Shown here: piece after piece, positions 1 to 8,101 of the stretch
Layout of the letters: every line of letters begins with the position of its first letter
Numbering within the stretch: the first letter of the stretch is position 1
Assembly: GCF_029688625.1 (NCBI RefSeq)
Contig: NZ_JARULC010000003.1
Span: 248,001 to 312,000 of the forward strand
Reading direction: 5' to 3'
Origin: Qipengyuania marincola
Lineage (GTDB): Bacteria; Pseudomonadota; Alphaproteobacteria; Sphingomonadales; Sphingomonadaceae
Length of the DNA: 64,000 bases
Made by a program: the position numbers and the translations under genes
Notes under the pieces: generated by a model
What the model was told of the DNA's origin: nothing
The model's database searches: none
The model's input: the letters and a program-made list of their open reading frames with translations, nothing else

Positions 1-650
1 AGAACCTCGACTTCATGCTGCCGCCGGGCGGCATCGTCGGCGTGATCGGGCCGAACGGCGCGGGCAAGTCCACGCTGTTCAAGATCATCACCGGCCAGGA
101 ACAGCCCGACAGCGGCAGCATCGAGATCGGCGACACCGTGCGCCTCGGCTATGTCGACCAGAGCCGCGACGACCTGAACCCGAAGAACAACGTCTGGGAG
201 GAAATCTCCGACGGGCTCGATTACATGAAGGTCAACGGCCACGACATGAGCACGCGTGCCTATGTCGGCGCGTTCAACTTCAAGGGCGCGGACCAGCAGA
301 AGAACGTCGGCAAGCTGTCGGGCGGCGAACGCAACCGCGTGCACATGGCCAAGATGCTGAAGCAGGGCGGCAACGTCCTGCTGCTGGACGAGCCGACCAA
401 CGACCTCGACGTCGAAACCCTCGCCGCGCTGGAAGACGCAATCGAGAACTTCGCCGGCTGCGCCGTGGTCATTTCGCACGATCGCTTCTTCCTCGACCGC
501 CTCGCGACGCACATCCTCGCCTTCGAGGGCAACAGCCACGTCGAATGGTTCGAGGGCAACTTCGAGGCTTACGAAGAGGACAAGCGTCGCCGTCTGGGTG
601 ATGCGGCGGATCGACCGACGCGATTGGCGTATAAGAAGCTGACTAGGTGA
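1..650 (+). CDS. ettA: Energy-dependent translational throttle protein EttA, 3' part
   Basis: This is the C-terminal nucleotide-binding domain of an ABC-F ATPase; the gene begins before the window and its frame enters at base 3. Visible motifs in order are Walker [10 protein letters not shown], the signature [13 protein letters not shown], Walker [12 protein letters not shown] and the switch histidine in [10 protein letters not shown]. The spacing and the context [18 protein letters not shown] match EttA, a soluble cytoplasmic factor that binds the ribosomal E site and gates elongation according to ATP/ADP. There are no membrane segments. The stop codon overlaps the next start by one base, so the small downstream gene may be co-translated. 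Other ABC-F members are possible but less likely. Confidence 0.9.
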   Translation, partial: NLDFMLPPGGIVGVIGPNGAGKSTLFKIITGQEQPDSGSIEIGDTVRLGYVDQSRDDLNPKNNVWEEISDGLDYMKVNGHDMSTRAYVGAFNFKGADQQKNVGKLSGGERNRVHMAKMLKQGGNVLLLDEPTNDLDVETLAALEDAIENFAGCAVVISHDRFFLDRLATHILAFEGNSHVEWFEGNFEAYEEDKRRRLGDAADRPTRLAYKKLTR

Positions 651-1123
651 TGGACAAGTTCGAACAGCAGGCCATCGATCGATTGGTTCACCAAACTTCA
701 CCTGAGGACATTCGGCGCGTGATGGAAAATGCGCGCGACAAATCACCCGCAGTACACAAGGCGGCATTCCGAAGGTTGGTCGAGGTCTCTGCTCAAGATG
801 CCGACGATCCCATTTCCAAAGCCTGTTGGGAGATGGTCTACACAGTCGAGGGGATCAGAAAGCAATTGGGCCGACCTGTTTGGCGTATGAACAGGCTTCG
901 GCCAAAGATCGAGAAGGACGGCGAGATTGCAGCGCTCGAATACTGTGCTCGCAACCGTACCGATGGATTCGACGAGGTTCTCGAATATGAGCTTGCTGAG
1001 TTCACAGCCGAAGCAATCATCCTTAGATTTCCCGACACCTTCACTGACGAAAATCTGCGCGGAATCGCTCGAACAAGGTTGGTGGATGCGGGCGTAGATG
1101 TCGACGCAGCAGTGAGAGGGTAA
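650..1123 (+). CDS. Hypothetical protein, 157 aa
   Basis: I do not recognise this family. The product is soluble, charged and probably mostly helical, with no signal peptide or membrane segment. The ATG at 650 shares its A with the ettA stop codon; a GTG one codon earlier is the alternative start. Codon use is less GC-biased than in ettA, with several CAA, GAA and ATT codons, which may mean the gene is an accessory. The N-terminal part reads like a short helical-repeat protein, and an acidic patch lies near residues 105-118. The overlap suggests co-transcription with ettA but does not reveal a function. Confidence 0.6.
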   Translation: MDKFEQQAIDRLVHQTSPEDIRRVMENARDKSPAVHKAAFRRLVEVSAQDADDPISKACWEMVYTVEGIRKQLGRPVWRMNRLRPKIEKDGEIAALEYCARNRTDGFDEVLEYELAEFTAEAIILRFPDTFTDENLRGIARTRLVDAGVDVDAAVRG

Positions 1124-1141
1124 TTTTTCCTGATACATATC

Positions 1142-1224
1142 GTCACCCCGAACTTGATCCGGAGTCCAGTTTTTTCAGACGCCGCTACAGAGTAAGCGGG
1201 ATGCCGGATTAAGTCCGGGATGAC
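1142..1224. repeat. Imperfect palindromic intergenic repeat (REP-like)
   Basis: Two 26-base arms, 1142-1167 and 1199-1224, are inverted copies of each other with about five mismatches, separated by 31 bases. The arms begin GTCACCCCGAACTTGATCCG and end TAAGTCCGGGATGAC. From memory, elements of this form recur between genes in many Sphingomonadales genomes. Here the element sits between a plus-strand gene and the convergent higA, so its RNA could fold as a long hairpin on either strand. There is a run of six T just after the left arm. Confidence 0.6.
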
Positions 1225-1243
1225 TAGGGATGGAACGGCGCGG

Positions 1244-1546
1244 TCAGCCCGCCGCCACCAATCTCTTAACATCGGGCTCCTCGCCATTCAGCTTTAGCTG
1301 CGCCAAATCATACGCCACCTGCATCCGCAGTAGCGTGTCGGCCCTGATGCCGAAGGCCTTTTCGAAGCGCAGCGCCATCACCGGCGACAGGGCAGCACGG
1401 CCGTTCAGCAGCGCGCTCATGTTCTGGCGGCTCACGCCCAGATGCGCGGCGCATTCGGTAACGCTCAAATCGTACGGCTCGACGATCTCATGCAGCAACC
1501 AGGTCCCCACATGCGAATGAAGCGAGGGATGCAGTTCGATACCCAT
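1244..1546 (-). CDS. higA: HigA-type antitoxin, XRE-family HTH
   Basis: This 100-residue protein has a helix-turn-helix around residues 27-55, seen in LSVTECAAHLGVSRQNMSAL, followed by LNGRAALSPVMALRFEKAF. That pattern is typical of the HigA/VapI antitoxin family. It should bind and neutralise HigB and repress its own operon through the dyad at 1831-1877. Its ATG overlaps the higB stop by one base (TGATG on the minus strand). The toxin-first order is the normal order for higBA. Confidence 0.85.
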   Translation of the reverse strand: MGIELHPSLHSHVGTWLLHEIVEPYDLSVTECAAHLGVSRQNMSALLNGRAALSPVMALRFEKAFGIRADTLLRMQVAYDLAQLKLNGEEPDVKRLVAAG

Positions 1547-1827
1547 CAGTGATAGTCCTCGAGATCGAGGTCGGCGATCGTATTCTCGTCAACCTTGGTG
1601 AATGTCAGCCGCCAGTTGCGCGTGACGGTGACGGAAAACGTTCCGGCACGGTCCCCGGTCAGCGGATGGAAACCGAAATTCGGTGGTTCGTACAGTCGCT
1701 CGAAAGATCGGGCCGCGACAACGAATTCCAGAATGCGCGCCATCCGGACCGGCTCGATCACACCCTTGGCCTTGCCGGTCTCCACGAAACGCCGCAGAGC
1801 CTTGTGCCGTATGCTCTCGATTTCCAT
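1546..1827 (-). CDS. higB: HigB-type toxin, RelE/ParE superfamily
   Basis: This 93-residue protein matches the HigB/killer family: it starts EIESIRHKALRRFVETG and ends with the strand-rich segment FSVTVTRNWRLTFTKVDE. Members are ribosome-dependent mRNA endonucleases that slow growth when the antitoxin is lost. The start chosen fits the family N-terminus. A -35/-10 pair inside the upstream dyad puts the predicted transcription start within a base or two of the ATG, so the mRNA may be leaderless. The protein appears intact. Confidence 0.85.
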   Translation of the reverse strand: MEIESIRHKALRRFVETGKAKGVIEPVRMARILEFVVAARSFERLYEPPNFGFHPLTGDRAGTFSVTVTRNWRLTFTKVDENTIADLDLEDYH

Positions 1828-1830
1828 CGA

Positions 1831-1877
1831 GCGTCATGTATCGCTTGACACCACGCCTGTCAAGTGTCGCATGACGC
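1831..1877 (-). promoter_or_regulatory. higBA promoter inside a nested operator dyad
   Basis: Two concentric inverted repeats share the same centre at base 1854. The outer arms are GCGTCATG (1831-1838) with CATGACGC (1870-1877); the inner arms are CTTGACA (1844-1850) with TGTCAAG (1858-1864). On the minus strand the inner arm supplies a perfect -35 TTGACA (1863-1858), followed after exactly 17 bases by TACATG (1840-1835) as -10. Operator and promoter therefore coincide, as expected for repression by HigA or the HigBA complex. Confidence 0.7.
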
Positions 1878-1999
1878 TTCGCTGCGTTTGACTCCCCCCA
1901 CCCCGGTTTGACACAATAGCGGGCAACGCGCTCGAAAAGCGGGCGCATTTCCCGACGGCGCATCCCTCGCGCCGCGAACACGAAATCCAAAGGAATACC

Positions 2000-2437
2000 A
2001 TGACGACACCCAGCAACGGCGACACCGTGACCATCGACTACGTCCTCAAGCGCGGCGACGGGCAGGAAATCGGCAACACTTCGCAGGTCGGCCCGCAGAC
2101 GGTCCAGCTTGGCGCAGGGCAGATCTTCCCGGCGATCGAGGAAGCGCTGACCGGGATGAAGGTCGGCGACAGCCAGACCGTCTCCATCGACAGCGACAAT
2201 GCCTTCGGCCCGCGCCGCGAGGAGCTGGTGATCGACATCCCGCGCGCCAACCTTCCCGCAGACCCGGCTCCGCAGCCGGGCATGGCCATGCAGGCGCAAA
2301 CGCCCGACGGCCAGCCGATGACGCTCTACATCCTCGAAGTGGGCGAAGAGCAGGTGAAGGCCGACGGCAATCACCCGCTCGCAGGCGAGGACGTGACCTT
2401 CGACCTTACCCTTCGCGACATCAAGCAGGCCGCCTGA
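2000..2437 (+). CDS. FKBP-type peptidyl-prolyl isomerase, SlyD-like
   Basis: This is a 145-residue cytoplasmic prolyl isomerase/chaperone. It has the split FKBP arrangement of SlyD and FkpB: an N-terminal half (VTIDYVLKRGDGQEI, IFPAIEEALTGMKVGDSQTV), an inserted flap domain around residues 65-120, and the return strand NHPLAGEDVTFDLTL. No signal peptide is present. The long metal-binding His/Cys tail of E. coli SlyD is missing, so a nickel-delivery role is unlikely. It stands alone, divergent from higBA, with ATG at 2000 preceded by AAAGGAATACC as ribosome binding site. Confidence 0.88.
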   Translation: MTTPSNGDTVTIDYVLKRGDGQEIGNTSQVGPQTVQLGAGQIFPAIEEALTGMKVGDSQTVSIDSDNAFGPRREELVIDIPRANLPADPAPQPGMAMQAQTPDGQPMTLYILEVGEEQVKADGNHPLAGEDVTFDLTLRDIKQAA

Positions 2438-2565
2438 TCGGCGGTGCGACGGGGGTCGAGAACCGGCCCCTTTCGCTCACGATTGTGGAAAACCCAAAGA
2501 TGCGCTAGACACGCAATAAGGCGCTCTTCCCGAAGGATGAGCGCCTTGCTCGTGGGGGAGTATCG

Positions 2566-4383
2566 ATGGGATCGTGGCGCAAGCCGGGTTTGAGGGAATT
2601 CGTCGTGCCGGCGCTTTACAGCCTGGCATGGTTCGTCTGCGCCCAGATTGCTCTCGGGCTGACCCAGGGGGCCGACGGGATCGCCGCAGTCTGGCCCTCG
2701 AGCGGCATTTTCGTGGCCGCCCTGCTCCATCTCGCCCATCGCGGCCGCATTCTCGCCACCGTCGGGATCGGCATTGCCAGCTTCTTCGCGAATTTCGGTA
2801 GCGGCGTCGGCCTTTTTGCGAGCATCGGCTTCACTGCCGCCAATCTGATCGAAGGCTGGCTCGTGTTTTTCCTGATGGGCGGCGCGGGCTCGGCGGCGCG
2901 TGCGCTGCGCGATCCGGTAAATCTGCTGCGCTTTGCCGGCGCTGCCTTGCTTGCAGGGGCGATCAGCGCGGTGATGGCGGGGCTCCTGTCGCTCAACCCC
3001 GATCCTGTATTCCTGTGGTCCTGGGCAAGCACGGTCACGCTCGGCATGCTCATCGTGACGCCGGTCATTCTGTTCATAGCGCAGGACCAGCAGGCCATGC
3101 GGCATCTGCTGTCGCTACGCACGCTGTGGGTCTTGCTGATCGTCGGCCTGCTGACCGCCACCGCCTTTGCCCAGTCCGATTATCCGCTGCTGTTCCTGCC
3201 AATGGTCGCGATCTCCGTCGCGACCGCCGTCCTGGGACTGAGCGGCACTTCGCTTGCGATCCTTGTGGTGGTCGCGATCGGATCGATCCTCACCGTTTCG
3301 GATATCGGGCCAATCTCGGTTTTCGTTTCCGATGTCGAGGATCGGGTCGTTTTCTTCCAGCTATATGTGCTCAGCCTGCTGGTATCGGCCATGCCGGTGG
3401 CACTCGTGCTTGCCCTGCGCAAGCGGGACCTGCTGGTGTCCGAGACCAACAAGCGGTTGCTCGAGGCTGCGGAGCGGGCGGCGAAGATGGGCCACTGGCG
3501 CTATGACGTGCTGGCCGAGACATTTCACTGGTCGAAGGAAGCCCGCCGGATGATCGGCATGCGCGACCTGCCCGACAGCATCGATGCGACCGTCGCGCTC
3601 CTGCATGAGAAGGACCGCGTGCGCGTTCACGGCCTCATCGCGCAAGCCCAGCAGCACGGGATACCCTTTGTGTTCGAAGCGCAGGTTGCGGGCAATGATC
3701 CGGCACCGATGCATGTCGAATGTCGCGGCGAGGTAGAGATGGCCCCCGACGGCAGCGCGACCTCTCTTTTCGGCACCATCATGGACGTTAGCGAGCGTGC
3801 GGAAACCATGCGACAACTGCGCCTCGCCCAGCTGCGCGCGGAGAAGGAAGCCGCCGAGGTGCGCCATCTGGCAGAGACAGACTATCTGACCGGCATTGCC
3901 AATCGCCGCCGCATACTCGGCGATCTGGCGGACATGGTGTTTCACGCCGCCTCGCGTGAGGAGCTTCTCGCCGTCGCATTGTTCGACATCGATCATTTCA
4001 AGACGATCAACGACCGCTTCGGGCACGATGCCGGCGACAAGACGCTCAAGCTCTTCTGCCGCATGATCGGCGAGCGATTGGGGCCAGGCCGCAAACTGGG
4101 CCGGCTTGGCGGGGAGGAATTCCTTGCTCTCGCACCCGGAGCGACTGCACAGGAGCTGGCCGAAACCTGCGAAGACATCGGCCGCCACCTTGCCAATCTG
4201 CCCCTGCCTTTCGGACAGGGCGAGCGCGTGACAATGAGCGTGGGCGTTGCCGAATTGCGACCCGGACTGAACGATTCGAGCCTGCTGAAGGCCGCCGATA
4301 TCGCGCTCTACCATGCGAAGGGCTCGGGCCGTGCGCAGACTGTCATCTACGGCGAAGACATCGACGAAAGCATCGACGCCTAG
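2566..4383 (+). CDS. MASE1-PAS-GGDEF diguanylate cyclase
   Basis: This 605-residue inner-membrane protein should make cyclic di-GMP from two GTP. Residues about 1-285 are a MASE1-type sensor with eight or so hydrophobic helices and the diagnostic AAVWPSSGIFVAALL. A PAS fold follows at about 295-410 (AKMGHWRYDV onward), then a coiled linker and the cyclase domain from about 440 (TDYLTGIANRR). The active-site motif is GGEEF at residues 515-519. The residues just upstream (GPGRKLGRL) contain no RxxD inhibitory site, so product feedback is probably absent. No EAL domain is present. The gene stands alone and ends at a strong terminator. Confidence 0.92.
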   Translation: MGSWRKPGLREFVVPALYSLAWFVCAQIALGLTQGADGIAAVWPSSGIFVAALLHLAHRGRILATVGIGIASFFANFGSGVGLFASIGFTAANLIEGWLVFFLMGGAGSAARALRDPVNLLRFAGAALLAGAISAVMAGLLSLNPDPVFLWSWASTVTLGMLIVTPVILFIAQDQQAMRHLLSLRTLWVLLIVGLLTATAFAQSDYPLLFLPMVAISVATAVLGLSGTSLAILVVVAIGSILTVSDIGPISVFVSDVEDRVVFFQLYVLSLLVSAMPVALVLALRKRDLLVSETNKRLLEAAERAAKMGHWRYDVLAETFHWSKEARRMIGMRDLPDSIDATVALLHEKDRVRVHGLIAQAQQHGIPFVFEAQVAGNDPAPMHVECRGEVEMAPDGSATSLFGTIMDVSERAETMRQLRLAQLRAEKEAAEVRHLAETDYLTGIANRRRILGDLADMVFHAASREELLAVALFDIDHFKTINDRFGHDAGDKTLKLFCRMIGERLGPGRKLGRLGGEEFLALAPGATAQELAETCEDIGRHLANLPLPFGQGERVTMSVGVAELRPGLNDSSLLKAADIALYHAKGSGRAQTVIYGEDIDESIDA

Positions 4384-4411
4384 CCAGCCCGGTTAGATCT
4401 CCCGAGCGCAA

Positions 4412-4441
4412 AAAAGGGGCGAGCCGCAGCCCGCCCCTTTT
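4412..4441. terminator. Bidirectional intrinsic terminator
   Basis: A ten-base-pair stem, AAAAGGGGCG (4412-4421) with CGCCCCTTTT (4432-4441), encloses a 10-base loop. It is followed by CGTTTTT on the plus strand and preceded by an A run, so it can serve both the cyclase gene and the convergent OmpA-like gene. Confidence 0.85.
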
Positions 4442-4462
4442 CGTTTTTCATCGCAAGGACGA

Positions 4463-5350
4463 TTAGCCTTCTTCGGCTGCCTTGCTGACCAGGATGTTGA
4501 CCGATACGCGGCGATTCTGGCGACGGCCTTCGGCAGTCGAGTTGTCCGCTGCAGGGTCCGCTTCGGCAAAGCCGGTCGGGGTCAGCATGCGCCAGGGCTT
4601 CCAGCCGCATTCCTGCTGCAGGATATTCACGACGCGCGCCGCGCGCTTTTCGCTCAGTGTCTGGTTGTAGTCCTGATCGCCGACCGAATCGGTGTAGCCG
4701 ACGACGAGAAGCAGGGCATTGTCCATCGTTTCGGCCTGGCTGGCGGCCTGACAAAGCTCGGCCCGGTCGCCAGCGTTCACAGCCCATTTGCCGGTGTCGA
4801 AATAGACGTTGGTGGTGCCCTTGATATTGTAATTGTCGATATTGCCCATCCGACCGCGGAGCGCTTCGGCAGCGGCGGTGTTGGCATCGATGTCGAAGCG
4901 CTGTTCGGCAAACTTCTGGGCGGTCCCGGCTTGGATCATCTGGGCGGTTTCGAGGTCGCCCTTCTTCAGCTTGATCTCGCTCGCGAGCAGGAGTTCTCCA
5001 GCCTGCATCGTCTCGACTTCCACCGGGATGCCATTCAGCAGGTCTTCCATGCCCAGCGTGGTCCGGCCGAGGCCGAGGAATCCGCCGGTGCCGCGGATTT
5101 CGGTATCTGGCTCAACCGTGATGACGGTGTTGGTGCCGTCTGCACTGGTGACCTGGATCTGGTCGCCGCGGCGCGCCGTAATTACGCCGTCAATGTCCGG
5201 GCCTTCGACCGGGGTCGCTCCATAGACAGTCGTCAGGACTTCGCCGTCCTGTGTAGGTTCGATTTCCTGGGCCGAGAGGGTGCCGGCGACGGGAAGCGTC
5301 AACAGGGCGATGGTCGCAAGGCGCGCGGCCTTTGCGGGTGCAATGTTCAT
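4463..5350 (-). CDS. OmpA-family envelope protein with DUF5666-like domain
   Basis: This 295-residue exported protein has a signal peptide ending around LSAQ (residue 28). A small beta domain at about 52-135 (GVITARRGDQIQVTSADG and following) resembles DUF5666. A C-terminal OmpA-like peptidoglycan-binding domain spans about 165-285, with VYFDTGKWAVN, LLVVGYTDSVGDQDYN, LSEKRAARVVNIL and the closing EGRRQNRRVSV. There is no eight-stranded barrel, so it is probably periplasmic and holds the envelope to the wall. The ATG at 5350 has AAGGAG upstream. Confidence 0.88.
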   Translation of the reverse strand: MNIAPAKAARLATIALLTLPVAGTLSAQEIEPTQDGEVLTTVYGATPVEGPDIDGVITARRGDQIQVTSADGTNTVITVEPDTEIRGTGGFLGLGRTTLGMEDLLNGIPVEVETMQAGELLLASEIKLKKGDLETAQMIQAGTAQKFAEQRFDIDANTAAAEALRGRMGNIDNYNIKGTTNVYFDTGKWAVNAGDRAELCQAASQAETMDNALLLVVGYTDSVGDQDYNQTLSEKRAARVVNILQQECGWKPWRMLTPTGFAEADPAADNSTAEGRRQNRRVSVNILVSKAAEEG

Positions 5351-5612
5351 AATTCAAACTCCTTAGCTTCGACATCCGGCCGTACGAATAGCAAAAGCCA
5401 GCGCCGCCCATGGTGACTGGGCCGGTTGCCGAGACCCCCGATTTCAGTTGCGATCCTGCGTGGTTTCTCCCCTGACGAAACCATCGCTCGACGCCGCAAG
5501 CACCCTGCCGCATTGCTGACACATTAATGGCATGACAGATACTGTCCCATCGAGGGACGGCAAGAGGTCGGCTTGCGATGAGCCGTTTAGGTGGATGATG
5601 CCCGCTCACGTC

Positions 5613-6182
5613 TCAAGGCGAAATCCAGCGCCCCTTGTCACCAATGAAAAGAGCCCTGCGGTGCCCGGAATGGGCGAGGCTGAACCAATCGGCTTCCTCG
5701 ATCTCGATCAGCAGAAGCGCGAAATTCTCTCGTGCCGGTACCAGCTCTTCTTCCGGCGGCTCGGTGCCCTCATAATCGCTCGGAAGCCCGCTGGTCGGAC
5801 CCTGAGATATTTCGCCCGGCCCCGAACCGAGATAACAGCGCCGTGCGAAATTCGTGCTGTTTTCCCAGGCTGCATCGACGATGTCTCCCGAGCGCTCGAT
5901 CCGGCCCCTGCCCCGCAAGCGAAGCTGCACCTTGGCTTCGCGATCGTAGGCAAGAACGCCAATGCGCGGATCGGCATCGACTACCGCGACCTTCGGCGAC
6001 CGGGCATCGGTATGAAAGCGCAAGGTCCACATTGCAGGATCGAACGCTCGCAACACCATCACACGTGCATCGGCATCGGCAGTTGCGACTACCGGCGTGT
6101 GGACCGGCGACCGCCGGTCGGAAGCGCCCTGTATCAGCCGACGGGAAATATCGGCGCGAATGGCATTGAGGTCCTCGAGCAT
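5613..6182 (-). CDS. Pyridoxamine 5'-phosphate oxidase family flavoprotein
   Basis: This 189-residue soluble protein has the split-barrel flavin-binding fold of the PNPOx-like/Alr4036 group: TPVVATADADARVMVLRAFD, LRFHTDARSPKVAVVDADPR, VQLRLRGRGRIE and the C-terminal DWFSLAHSGHRRALF. The family binds FMN or related cofactors. This branch has no firmly assigned substrate, so an oxidoreductase or stress role is inference. It is a single gene on the minus strand, between the OmpA-like gene and the RcnB-like gene. Confidence 0.8.
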   Translation of the reverse strand: MLEDLNAIRADISRRLIQGASDRRSPVHTPVVATADADARVMVLRAFDPAMWTLRFHTDARSPKVAVVDADPRIGVLAYDREAKVQLRLRGRGRIERSGDIVDAAWENSTNFARRCYLGSGPGEISQGPTSGLPSDYEGTEPPEEELVPARENFALLLIEIEEADWFSLAHSGHRRALFIGDKGRWISP

Positions 6183-6368
6183 CGCAATGCATTGGCGGCC
6201 TGAGTCGTTCGTGCCAAGGCTTTATGCGTTAATCCGAGAGGCTGCAAAGATGAACGAATGCCGTAGTGTCCGGTTCAGATTGACGTCAGGCCGATGTGAT
6301 AGAAAGTTCCTCAGCGACATATGGCCGCAGGTGGTGGAGCGGCTAGTCCAGGCAAAAGGATACGCTCC

Positions 6369-7361
6369 ATGACTTTGACCAAACTGTTGAAAGGAAGCGC
6401 ACTCGGCGCCCTGGCGGCGGCGATGACGGTGACCGCATTGCCGACCGATGTTCAGGCACAGGACCGCCGGGAACGCGCGGAACGTGGTGACCGAGGAGAT
6501 CGGCAGGCGCGACAGGATCGAGGCGGAAATCGCGGCGAAGCTCGCCAGAACCGCCGTGAAGCGCGTCAGGACCGCGGCGCCAACCGACAGGATCGCCGCG
6601 AAGCGCGCCAGGAACGCCGCGAGGTTCGTCAGGACTTGCGCCGTCAGGGCAGCGGCTATGGCAATGAAGGTGGCCGTCTGAGCGGTGCACGCGAACGCAA
6701 TGATTTTGGCGATCGCTTCGAGCGAAGGATCGAGCGTCGCGTGAACGAGGATCGGGCGGAACGCCGTGCGGAGCGGCGTCAGGATCGTCGTGTCGAACGC
6801 CGCGAGGATCGGCGCGTCGAACGGCGCGAGGACCGCCGCGGCCAGTGGCGTGAGCGCGAAAGCAACCGTACCTACCGCGCCGATCGCAATCGTACCTATC
6901 GTGATGGCTATCGCGACGGACGTCACACCGAACAGCGGCGTGATCGCTGGGAGGACCGCAGCATTCGCCGCGACGCCTATCGTGACGGATATCGCGATGC
7001 CAATCGCCGTGCGCGCTATTACGACGGACGTCGCTGGCACAATTACGACCGGTGGGACCACCGTCGCTGGCGCGACAATCGGCGCTACGATTGGTACGGC
7101 CACCGCTACAACAACCGCAGCCTCTATCGGCTGGGTCGGTACTACGCTCCCTATCGCGACTATCGCTATCGCCGCCTGAACATCGGGTTCCGCCTGGGCA
7201 GCCTGTTCTTCGGCAGTCGCTACTGGATCAACGATCCCTGGCGCTATCGCCTGCCCGAGGTGTACGGCCCCTATCGCTGGGTACGCTATTACGACGACGT
7301 GCTGCTGGTCGATATCTACAGCGGCGAAGTGGTCGACGTGATCCACGACTTCTTCTGGTAA
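6369..7361 (+). CDS. RcnB-family periplasmic protein with long Arg/Asp repeat region
   Basis: This 330-residue protein starts at the ATG at 6369 (MTLTKLLKGSALGAL), which gives a clean signal peptide cut near VQAQ; an in-frame GTG at 6321 would add 16 unlikely residues. Residues about 30-210 are an extreme low-complexity stretch of RxxR, RQDR and RREDR repeats, at first in short tandem units and later tyrosine-rich. The C-terminal 75 residues are a conserved RcnB-like domain (YGPYRWVRYYDDVLLVDIYS, ending VIHDFFW). RcnB of E. coli is a periplasmic nickel/cobalt homeostasis factor, but the metal role is unproven here. A very strong terminator follows. Confidence 0.82.
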   Translation: MTLTKLLKGSALGALAAAMTVTALPTDVQAQDRRERAERGDRGDRQARQDRGGNRGEARQNRREARQDRGANRQDRREARQERREVRQDLRRQGSGYGNEGGRLSGARERNDFGDRFERRIERRVNEDRAERRAERRQDRRVERREDRRVERREDRRGQWRERESNRTYRADRNRTYRDGYRDGRHTEQRRDRWEDRSIRRDAYRDGYRDANRRARYYDGRRWHNYDRWDHRRWRDNRRYDWYGHRYNNRSLYRLGRYYAPYRDYRYRRLNIGFRLGSLFFGSRYWINDPWRYRLPEVYGPYRWVRYYDDVLLVDIYSGEVVDVIHDFFW

Positions 7362-7405
7362 ATCGTCTTTGCCCACTGGCGTGAGAGTGGTCCGGAGGGC
7401 AACGC

Positions 7406-7437
7406 ACCCCCGCCGAGCGATCGGCGGGGGTCTTTTT
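7406..7437 (+). terminator. Strong intrinsic terminator, GNRA-capped
   Basis: An 11-bp perfect stem (7406-7416 with 7421-7431) is closed by a GCGA tetraloop and followed by TCTTTTT. It ends the RcnB-like transcript. The stem is symmetric enough to also slow the convergent cytochrome b561 transcript. Confidence 0.9.
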
Positions 7438-7448
7438 ACGGCATCAGG

Positions 7449-8003
7449 TCAGCCCGGCACCTTGCCGAAAGGTAGCATGCGGAAGATTCCGCCGCTCTTG
7501 TCGAAGAAGGTGTGCTTGAGCGCTCCGAGAATATGCAGCGCGATCAGATAGATGAAGATCGATCCGCCGGTTGCATGCGCTTCGAAGATCGTTTCGCCCA
7601 GATCCTTGTCCTCGCCGACCGGGAGAGCGGGGATCGTAAACAGCCCGAAGAAATCGATCTCGCGGCCGTTCAGCGAATTCGCCAGCCAGCCGCCCAGCGG
7701 AAGTCCGATCAGCAGGATGTAGAAGATAACGTGGACGGTGCGCGCCAGCGTCTTCTCCCAGCTCTCCAGATCGGACGGAAGCGGCGGCACCGGATGCGTC
7801 CAGCGCCAGAGCAGGCGGCCGATAGTCAGGACGAGGATCGCGATACCTAGCGCCTTGTGGTCGGCGAAGATGGCCATGGCTTCCGCCCTGTCTGCATTTT
7901 CGGCATTTTCGGCAAGCCGCCAGTTCCAGATAACTGCCACGGCGATGGTCCAGTGAAAGATCATCGCCCCGATCGAATAGCGCTTCTGCTTCGCATCGGC
8001 CAT
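7449..8003 (-). CDS. Cytochrome b561 family protein
   Basis: This 184-residue integral membrane diheme cytochrome has four hydrophobic helices. The histidines expected to bind heme are visible in IFHWTIAVAV (about residue 17), ADHKALGIAI (about 49), TVHVIFYILL (about 108) and YLIALHILGALKHTFF (about 157-165). Proteins of this group (CybB/YodB-like) pass electrons between quinol and periplasmic acceptors or superoxide. The gene is divergent from the 2OG oxygenase with about 100 bases between. Its length is normal for the family. Confidence 0.9.
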   Translation of the reverse strand: MADAKQKRYSIGAMIFHWTIAVAVIWNWRLAENAENADRAEAMAIFADHKALGIAILVLTIGRLLWRWTHPVPPLPSDLESWEKTLARTVHVIFYILLIGLPLGGWLANSLNGREIDFFGLFTIPALPVGEDKDLGETIFEAHATGGSIFIYLIALHILGALKHTFFDKSGGIFRMLPFGKVPG

Positions 8004-8101
8004 TTCGCTCTCCCCGAGAAGTGTCGCGCGAATCTAGCGCGTCACGACATCGGAGCAAGCGCAATACTTGAAGCCTTGGCAGCGATTGCTAACACAGACT
8101 C

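Noticed and set aside
1124-1287. Start of higA or a further gene at 838-1287 on the minus strand
   Set aside because: That frame crosses the palindromic repeat and the upstream gene and shows no domain.
6222-7376. 384-codon hydrophobic frame on the minus strand
   Set aside because: It is the complement of the Arg-rich RcnB repeat; CGN codons read backwards as Ala/Val/Ile, which creates a false membrane protein.
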